DNA from: Bacteroidales bacterium
GTDB taxonomy: Bacteria; Bacteroidota; Bacteroidia; Bacteroidales; UBA4181
Length of the DNA stretch: 11,976 bases
Direction of reading: 5' to 3'
NCBI GenBank assembly: GCA_031264715.1
Contig: JAISDP010000197.1
Location: 1-11,976 of the forward strand
Below the pieces are notes generated by a model, which ran no database searches, was not told where the DNA came from, and was given only the letters and a program-made list of their open reading frames with translations. Every line of letters starts with the position of its first letter. The stretch's first letter is position 1. A program made the position numbers and the translations under genes. Shown here in pieces: positions 7,282 through 11,976 of the stretch.

Positions 7282-7349
7282 GCACAGGATGTTTAAACAT
7301 TGCCGTCAGGACATTCATAGCAATAGCATCCATGCGGAAAACATCAACC

Positions 7350-7475
7350 AATCTCCGTAGGAGATTCATCATGTGAAACCCCATACGGGGTTTTGATCCG
7401 GTGGCGGCGCTCGTTTTCTATTGATATGGTTTCCCTGACGGGAAACGCGCACGATATACGTAAGCCTTGCGTATA
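7350..7475. repeat. Cluster of four short hairpins (REP-like)
   Basis: Four inverted repeats with short loops follow each other: AATCTCC-GTA-GGAGATT (7350-7366), AAACCCC-ATAC-GGGGTTT (7376-7393), GTTTCCC-TGAC-GGGAAAC (7429-7446), and TATACG-TAAGCCTTG-CGTATA (7455-7475, with extra AAG/CTT pairing inside). The stems differ in sequence while the architecture, 6-7 bp around 3-4 bases, is kept in the first three. This resembles repetitive extragenic palindromic DNA. No open frame explains the pattern. Confidence 0.65.
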
Positions 7476-7501
7476 CCAACCTGTCAGGCTGCGCAACTGC
7501 T

Positions 7502-7712
7502 GACGCCGGCAGGCGTCCAATTTGGATAACCCCGTGTAAGCGAAGCGCAACACGGGGTACTACGGAGGACAGCGCTCTACCGCAACTTCATAGCGGCCCG
7601 TAGCGGGTTGCACTGCTTCGCAGTTCGGACGGGAGAGGAGCATCGGCCTCTATCCCCCGGGCTGCGCCTGCGGCTTGCCCGGGGTTATCCAAATTATACG
7701 CCTCCCGGCGTC
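7502..7712. repeat. 211-bp element bounded by 33-bp imperfect inverted repeats
   Basis: The left end 7502-7534 matches the reverse complement of the right end 7680-7712 at 30 of 33 positions; the inner 16 bp (AATTTGGATAACCCCG and its complement) are perfect. Each outer end is itself a hairpin: GACGCC-GGCA-GGCGTC (7502-7517) and ACGCC-TCCC-GGCGT (7698-7711). Inside are ACCCCGTGT...ACACGGGGT (7529-7558, enclosing GCG-AAG-CGC), CCCG-TAG-CGGG (7597-7607), ACTGC-TTC-GCAGT (7612-7624) and CCCCGGGC...GCCCGGGG (7655-7684). It encodes no recognisable protein. It could be a miniature non-autonomous repeat (MITE or REP/BIME-like) or a structured RNA. I see no target-site duplication. Confidence 0.7.
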
Positions 7713-7841
7713 GAGCTGGAATTTGATTTGGAAAGGAAGTACTATCTGATACCTGTTCAATAATAAATGGCATCATGAATGGTTTTGTTTCCGAAAATTT
7801 TTCCAGCATCTTTACAAAATCGGTAATCGATCATTTATTTT

Positions 7842-7873
7842 TTTGAATAAGAAGCAAATGTTGTTTAATTTTG
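7842..7873 (+). promoter_or_regulatory. Bacteroides-type promoter for the DUF4861 gene
   Basis: A -33 element TTTG (7842-7845) and a -7 element TAATTTTG (7866-7873, exact TAnnTTTG) are separated by 20 bases, the normal arrangement for the primary sigma factor of Bacteroidota. Transcription should begin around 7880, leaving a leader of about 25 bases before the ATG at 7905. Confidence 0.8.
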
Positions 7874-7904
7874 CACTTGCTTTAAATCATAAATCTAAGT
7901 AAAG

Positions 7905-9056
7905 ATGAAAAATTGGGTTATTATCATATTGAGCATTGTAACGCTCGCATCATGTAAAGTAAACCGGATAACTGTCGAACTGAGCAATCCTTCGGATGTT
8001 GCCCGCGAAAAAACGACTGTTGAGATGGCTTGGGCGGATATTGTTGCCAAATTGCCTGCCGTTGATGTGTCGAAGATTGTAATAGTAAATGCCCAAAGTG
8101 GCGATGAACTGGCACATCAGGTTATCTATCTTGGTGAACAGACACCGCAAATGCTCATTTTCCAGGTAACATTAGCGCCAAAAGAATCAGTGGAACTATT
8201 GATCAAGGAAGGTACGCCCAAACAACAGGTGGTTGCCAAAACTTTCGGTCGATTTATTCCCGAACGCAAGGACGATTTTGCCTGGGAAAACGACCGGGTT
8301 GTATTCCGCATGTACGGACCGGCATTGGCCAATGAAAACCCAAGCAATGGCGTAGATCTCTGGTTGAAAAAGACCGAAAAGCTAATTGTCGACCAGTTTT
8401 ACCATGACGATCTTAACAACGGTAAATCGTACCATGTTGATCACGGCGAAGGCCTTGATTGCTATAAAGTAGGGCATGCTTTGGGTGCTGGGGGCATTGC
8501 TCCCTTTGTTAACGACACCTTGTGGGTAGGCAATCATTATGCAACGCAAAAAGTGCTGGATAACGGTCCGTTGCGTACTACATTCAGATTAACTTATGAC
8601 AATCTGCCTGTTGGCAAAAAAATATATTCCGAAGAAATTGTTATATCCATAGATGCCGGTTCGCAGTTGAATAAAGCGGTAGTTTCGTTCGATGGCGATT
8701 TTACCGATATAAAAGTGGCGGCTGGTATTTTCCTGCACCAGGAGGATCCGGGTAACGCAAAAACAGATATCGCAGGCGGATACAATGCCTTTGGCGAAAT
8801 AGCTACCTCGGATGCAGGCGTGCCGGCTGGTCGCAACTATGTTGCAACGGTAATCCCCGATGGGAAAATGACCGGAAACCTGAAGCAACAGGATCATTTG
8901 CTGGCAGTAGCTCCCTATAAAAAAGGCGATAAGTTTACTTATTATTTTGGTGGAGGCTGGAGTCAATGGGGATTTCCAACCGATGAGGCATGGTTCGATT
9001 ATGTAGCTGCTTTTGCCGCACAACTGAAAAATCCGTTGAAGATGACTGTCAAGTAG
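7905..9056 (+). CDS. DUF4861 family lipoprotein
   Basis: The 383-residue product has a lipoprotein signal peptide with lipobox LASC, so Cys17 would be lipidated after cleavage; it is then exported to the periplasmic side and possibly the outer membrane. The rest fits DUF4861: an N-terminal beta-rich region (about 20-105) and a conserved centre around YHVDHGEGLDCYKVGHALGAG, then further beta strands to a Trp-rich end (FGGGWSQWGFPTDEAWFDYV, about 346-365). DUF4861 proteins often occur with unsaturated-glucuronyl or rhamnogalacturonyl hydrolases in polysaccharide-utilisation loci, so a role on an acidic polysaccharide is likely, but the biochemical activity is not certain to me. Here the gene stands alone, with its own promoter and terminator and no SusC/SusD or glycoside hydrolase gene nearby. 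A few acidic residues follow the lipidated Cys only late (VNRITVE), so surface exposure is undecided. Confidence 0.85.
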   Translation: MKNWVIIILSIVTLASCKVNRITVELSNPSDVAREKTTVEMAWADIVAKLPAVDVSKIVIVNAQSGDELAHQVIYLGEQTPQMLIFQVTLAPKESVELLIKEGTPKQQVVAKTFGRFIPERKDDFAWENDRVVFRMYGPALANENPSNGVDLWLKKTEKLIVDQFYHDDLNNGKSYHVDHGEGLDCYKVGHALGAGGIAPFVNDTLWVGNHYATQKVLDNGPLRTTFRLTYDNLPVGKKIYSEEIVISIDAGSQLNKAVVSFDGDFTDIKVAAGIFLHQEDPGNAKTDIAGGYNAFGEIATSDAGVPAGRNYVATVIPDGKMTGNLKQQDHLLAVAPYKKGDKFTYYFGGGWSQWGFPTDEAWFDYVAAFAAQLKNPLKMTVK

Positions 9057-9064
9057 AAAGCCCA

Positions 9065-9082
9065 TTGCCTAAGCACAGGCAA
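9065..9082 (+). other. Short hairpin just after the DUF4861 stop
   Basis: TTGCCT (9065-9070) and AGGCAA (9077-9082) enclose AAGCAC, eight bases after the stop codon. It precedes the main terminator by 16 bases and is followed by CGTGTTTTC, so it may assist termination or protect the 3' end of the mRNA. Confidence 0.45.
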
Positions 9083-9098
9083 CGTGTTTTCTTGCAGC

Positions 9099-9127
9099 AA
9101 AAGCCGCTCAGTTCGGGCGGCTTTTTT
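9099..9127 (+). terminator. Rho-independent terminator of the DUF4861 gene
   Basis: AAAAGCCGC (9099-9107) and GCGGCTTTT (9117-9125) form a 9-bp stem with loop TCAGTTCGG, ending in a run of six T (9122-9127). The A-run on the 5' side would also allow partial function on the opposite strand. This closes the transcript as a single-gene unit. Confidence 0.9.
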
Positions 9128-9204
9128 CGTGTCTCAAAAGCCCGACATCCAATAAAAAGCTACTTTCCAAATCGTTTTTATACTTACGCATCAAAAACTT
9201 TTGA

Positions 9205-9212
9205 TACCTTTG
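9205..9212 (+). promoter_or_regulatory. Candidate -7 promoter box for the yfhO-like gene
   Basis: TACCTTTG matches the TAnnTTTG consensus exactly and is followed by CA, as in many Bacteroidota promoters. No TTTG or TTG element stands 19-21 bases upstream, so the call rests on the -7 box alone. If used, the transcript has a leader of about 170 bases before the ATG at 9388. Confidence 0.45.
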
Positions 9213-9387
9213 CAAATCAAAGTTTTGCTTGTTATAAATGTATGTGCCAAAATTGCACATAAAACTTGTAAATCATTGAATATTAATAGTGAATAATGAC
9301 GAGCGACAAGACCATTATAAAATACTTACCAATTGGGTTACAGTGTCTTTTGATCAAAAAATTGTAAATTGTAAATCAAAAAATTAA
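9213..9387 (+). other. Untranslated leader region of the yfhO-like gene, with hairpin and tiny open frames
   Basis: It contains a 7-bp hairpin TATGTGC-CAAAATT-GCACATA (9241-9261) and two very short open frames: 13 codons at 9238-9279 and 23 codons at 9296-9367, the second ending 20 bases before the yfhO-like ATG. The octamer TTGTAAAT occurs three times. No known riboswitch core was recognised. Its role as a leader is inferred from the box at 9205. Confidence 0.35.
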
Positions 9388-11820
9388 ATGGGAATTATTA
9401 AAAAGGTTTTACCTCATGCAGTAGCTGTTGTTCTCTTTGTATTAGCTACCATGGTGTACTTCAGCCCGGTATTTTTCGACGGGAAACAACTCCGGCAGGG
9501 CGATGTTTTACATTCCAACGGTTCTTCGCAGGAAATCGTCGAATACCGGGAACGTACCGGTCAGGAAGCGTTGTGGACCAACGCCGTATTCGGCGGAATG
9601 CCTGCTTACCAGATATCCGTGCGGTATCACGGCAGCTGGTTGCCATACCTGAGCGCTTTCCTTAGTTTGGGCATGCCTTCGCCGACATACATGATATTCT
9701 TCGCTTTGTTGGGATTTTACATCATGCTGTTGTGTTTCAGGGTAAACCCCTGGCTGGCCATTGCCGGGGCATTTGCCTACGGATTGTCCACATATTTCAT
9801 GCTGATAGCCGGTGCGGGACATAATACCAAGATGCGTGCCATGGCGTACATGCCGGCAATCATCGGGGGTTTGTACCTGGCGTATGTCCGCCGAAAAATA
9901 TGGCTGGGCGTGTTGGTGGTATGTCTTGCGCTTGGTTTGCAGATACGAGCCAACCACCTGCAGATTACCTATTACACGGGTATCATCGTATTGATTTTTA
10001 TCATATTCGAGTTTGTCCGTATCATCAGGGAAAAGGACTACAGCAGTTTTGTGAAAACGTCGGCGGCCATGGTCATTGCCGTAGCGCTGGCTGTGGGTGT
10101 GAACATCACCAATATGCTGCTTACTGTGGAGTATACGTCGTATTCAACGCGCGGGCAGTCGGAACTGACCGATGAAACCGGCGACCAGACCGGGGGACTG
10201 GATCGAAGCTATATTCTCGGAGGCTACAGTTATGGAATTTCCGAAACCATGGATTTATTCATCCCGTCGTTCGCAGGCGGTCCTATTTCGGCCGATGCTG
10301 CAAAAAAATCGCCTCTTTACGATGCTCTTGTGAAACGGGGATATCCGCGAAACACTGCTACAGATGCGGCACGATACCTGACATATTGGGGCGGGCAGGA
10401 ACGTGGCACGGCCGGACCTGTTTATCTCGGTGCAGTAATAGTTTTTCTGTTTGTTCTGGGCCTTTTTGTAATGAAAGGGCAGGTGAAATGGTGGCTGTTC
10501 ACGGCTACCATCCTTTCGATTGCACTGGCATGGGGCCAGCATTTCGGATTCCTCTCCAACCTGTTCATCGACTATTTTCCCATGTACGACAAGTTCCGAA
10601 CGGTTTCGATGATCCTGACGATTGCCATGCTCACCGTACCATTGTTGGGTATCCTTGCCGTAAACGAAATGCTGGGCAGCAACCTGACTGTTGCCGATAA
10701 ATTGAAAGCATTGCGGAAAAGTACGTTGATTACGGGAATCATTGCTTTGCTGTTCGCACTGGCGCCGGGATTATTCTTCAGTTTCGAAGCAGCCTCGGAT
10801 GCCAATTATCAGGAATGGATAATTCCTTTGCGCGACACGCGTGAATGGGCGCTCCGCACGGATGCTTTCCGCAGTTTTGTGTTCGTATTGGGTACGGCAG
10901 CAGTTTTGTGGCTTACGATGAAAGGAAAACTGAAACCCGCACCTGCCATTGCCCTGCTGACGGCGCTGATTGTCATCGACCTGTGGACAGTGGATAAGCG
11001 ATACCTCAACGACAGCTCTTTTAAACCGAAAGGCGTTAATACGGCACAGCCCACGCCGGTCGACCTGGATATCCTCCAGGACAAAGACCCGAACTACCGC
11101 GTGCTCAATCTCTCTGTCGATCCGTTCAATGATGCCACCACTTCATTCTTTCATAAATCCATCGGCGGTTACCATGGCGCCAAGATGAAACGGTACCAGG
11201 AATTGATTGAACGCTACATCGGCAAAGGAAATATGGCGGTGCTGAATATGCTGAACACCAAATACTTTATTGTAGCCGGCAAGGAAACAGGCCAGCTCAT
11301 GAAGCAAGCCAACCCCGGGGCATTGGGTAATGCCTGGCCGGCAGGAAACATCAAATGGGTGGACAATGCCGATGCCGAGATTGCAGCGCTTGGCGAGTTC
11401 GATCCCTCCAGCGAAGCCGTGGTAGATAAACGTTACCAACCGGCCTTGGAAGGATTTATCGCCCGGGACGATTCTACAGCTTCCATTAATCTGGTCAGCT
11501 ACGAACCCAACCACCTTGTGTACGAATACCATTCGCAAATACCGCAACTGATCGTGTTCTCCGAAATATTTTACGATAAGGGCTGGAACGCATACATCGA
11601 CGGGGAACTGACGCCGCACATACGCGCCGACTATGTGTTGCGAGCCATGGCCGTTCCTGCAGGCAAGCACGAGATTGTGTTCCGGTTCGAACCTGTAAAC
11701 TACGCTCGTGGCGAGAAAATAGCATTGGCTTCGTCCGTTGGTGTTGTGTTGTTGATATTGGGAGTTGCCGCAAAAGAATATCTCGGCTACAGGAAAAAAA
11801 GAATCCTTAGTAAAGCATGA
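9388..11820 (+). CDS. YfhO family membrane protein (GT-C-like fold)
   Basis: The 810-residue product is a large polytopic membrane protein that fits the YfhO family. Helix 1 (about 8-29) is followed by a non-cytoplasmic loop with an acidic motif (QGDVLHSNGSSQE, D39), as in GT-C glycosyltransferases, where an acidic residue of this loop is catalytic. Many further helices follow (for example about 101-118, 122-140, 150-167, 171-185, 197-211, 224-243, then a cluster about 345-530). A mostly soluble C-terminal domain (about 535-780, probably extracytoplasmic) precedes a final helix (about 782-802) and a basic tail. In Firmicutes YfhO transfers sugars onto lipoteichoic acid from a lipid-linked donor. 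This organism should have no teichoic acid, so the acceptor is unknown. The ATG at 9388 sits directly before a basic start (MGIIKK) typical of an inside N terminus. Confidence 0.88.
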   Translation: MGIIKKVLPHAVAVVLFVLATMVYFSPVFFDGKQLRQGDVLHSNGSSQEIVEYRERTGQEALWTNAVFGGMPAYQISVRYHGSWLPYLSAFLSLGMPSPTYMIFFALLGFYIMLLCFRVNPWLAIAGAFAYGLSTYFMLIAGAGHNTKMRAMAYMPAIIGGLYLAYVRRKIWLGVLVVCLALGLQIRANHLQITYYTGIIVLIFIIFEFVRIIREKDYSSFVKTSAAMVIAVALAVGVNITNMLLTVEYTSYSTRGQSELTDETGDQTGGLDRSYILGGYSYGISETMDLFIPSFAGGPISADAAKKSPLYDALVKRGYPRNTATDAARYLTYWGGQERGTAGPVYLGAVIVFLFVLGLFVMKGQVKWWLFTATILSIALAWGQHFGFLSNLFIDYFPMYDKFRTVSMILTIAMLTVPLLGILAVNEMLGSNLTVADKLKALRKSTLITGIIALLFALAPGLFFSFEAASDANYQEWIIPLRDTREWALRTDAFRSFVFVLGTAAVLWLTMKGKLKPAPAIALLTALIVIDLWTVDKRYLNDSSFKPKGVNTAQPTPVDLDILQDKDPNYRVLNLSVDPFNDATTSFFHKSIGGYHGAKMKRYQELIERYIGKGNMAVLNMLNTKYFIVAGKETGQLMKQANPGALGNAWPAGNIKWVDNADAEIAALGEFDPSSEAVVDKRYQPALEGFIARDDSTASINLVSYEPNHLVYEYHSQIPQLIVFSEIFYDKGWNAYIDGELTPHIRADYVLRAMAVPAGKHEIVFRFEPVNYARGEKIALASSVGVVLLILGVAAKEYLGYRKKRILSKA

Positions 11821-11847
11821 GAATACATAAGGGAAAGCACGCGGGGC

Positions 11848-11976
11848 TTACTCAAGAAAACCTTGCAGCATCTTTACCCGCTTGGCCGTTCGCAGCCGGA
11901 TAAGCGCCTTGTCTTTCAGACGCCGTACCAATGCTGAACTTATATCCAGCCGGTCTGCGATATCTTCAACAGCATG
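11848..11976 (-). CDS. C-terminal fragment of a protein ending in a helix-turn-helix-like segment
   Basis: A frame open from the window edge ends at TAA (11850-11848), giving the last 42 residues of a larger protein. VEDIADRLDISSALVRRLKD reads like a helix-turn-helix (IADRLDIS, a turn, then the recognition-type helix SALVRRLKD), followed by a basic segment LIRLRTAKRVK. This suggests DNA binding, perhaps a transcription regulator, but the fragment is too short to name a family. The gene converges on the yfhO-like gene with only 27 bases between stop codons, and no clear shared terminator is seen in that gap. Confidence 0.5.
   Translation of the reverse strand, partial: HAVEDIADRLDISSALVRRLKDKALIRLRTAKRVKMLQGFLE

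Larger units (their letters stand above)
7052..7904. other. 853-bp intergenic island without a credible gene, rich in inverted repeats
   Basis: This separates divergent purA and the DUF4861 gene. The part next to purA (7052-7250) has an exact heptamer direct repeat, CATCCGG, at 7081-7087 and 7104-7110, and otherwise nothing I can assign. From 7254 to 7712 the DNA turns GC-richer and is packed with short inverted repeats, listed as separate features. From 7713 the sequence becomes AT-rich again and contains the DUF4861 promoter. Open frames within the repeat zone (69 and 73 codons on the minus strand) have no recognisable protein features and coincide with hairpin arms, so they are not annotated as genes. 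No transposase gene is present. Confidence 0.6.

Noticed and set aside
7344..7553. 69-codon minus-strand open frame upstream of purA
   Set aside because: It runs through several hairpin arms and an inverted-repeat end, with no protein-like pattern; it is most likely a by-product of the repeats.
7350..7712. CRISPR array or tandem repeat
   Set aside because: The hairpins differ from each other in sequence and spacing; there is no direct repeat with regular unique spacers.
7588..7809. 73-codon minus-strand open frame beside the DUF4861 promoter
   Set aside because: It overlaps the right inverted repeat of the 211-bp element and shows no domain, signal peptide or membrane segment.

Overview
The window looks like chromosomal DNA from a member of the Bacteroidota, most likely order Bacteroidales. 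The evidence is a TTTG / 20-nt / TAATTTTG promoter of the Bacteroides type, the general absence of strong Shine-Dalgarno sequences, signal peptides ending in ...AQ or ...GQ, a PorT-type outer-membrane barrel, and the gene families present (rhomboid with a Bacteroidota-type C-terminal tail, membrane-anchored EEP protein, DUF4861 lipoprotein, large YfhO protein). Genus cannot be fixed from the sequence alone.

Layout. Positions 1-600 (minus strand) hold the first 36 codons of a secreted protein and a small four-helix membrane protein. Both are visibly more AT-rich than the rest and I do not recognise them. A 334-bp AT-rich gap follows. Positions 935-7051 are a tight minus-strand run, transcribed purA -> Xaa-Pro aminopeptidase -> PorT-like barrel -> HAD phosphatase -> rhomboid protease -> membrane-anchored EEP hydrolase. 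Spacings are 58, 33, about 11 (or a 4-base overlap), 54 and 3 bp, so co-transcription is plausible. Upstream of purA lies an 850-bp intergenic island (7052-7904) without a credible gene. It carries a perfect 28-bp palindrome, a run of about ten short hairpins, and a 211-bp segment bounded by 33-bp imperfect inverted repeats. The second half of the window is plus strand: a monocistronic DUF4861 lipoprotein gene with its own promoter and a strong intrinsic terminator, then a 260-bp region with a promoter-like box and a structured leader, then a large YfhO-family membrane protein. The last 129 bp are the 3' end of a convergent gene whose product ends in a helix-turn-helix-like segment.

How the genes relate. 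The minus-strand cluster mixes a housekeeping purine-biosynthesis enzyme and a cytosolic peptidase with envelope proteins; this looks like conserved linkage rather than a single pathway. The rhomboid and EEP genes form a tight pair and both products are membrane proteins. The DUF4861 lipoprotein suggests a role at the cell surface or in the periplasm in polysaccharide handling, but no SusC/SusD or glycoside hydrolase gene is present here. I found no clear new defence, mobile or biosynthetic system. The most unusual material is the hairpin-rich intergenic island upstream of purA, followed by the heptanucleotide tandem repeat in front of the aminopeptidase gene.
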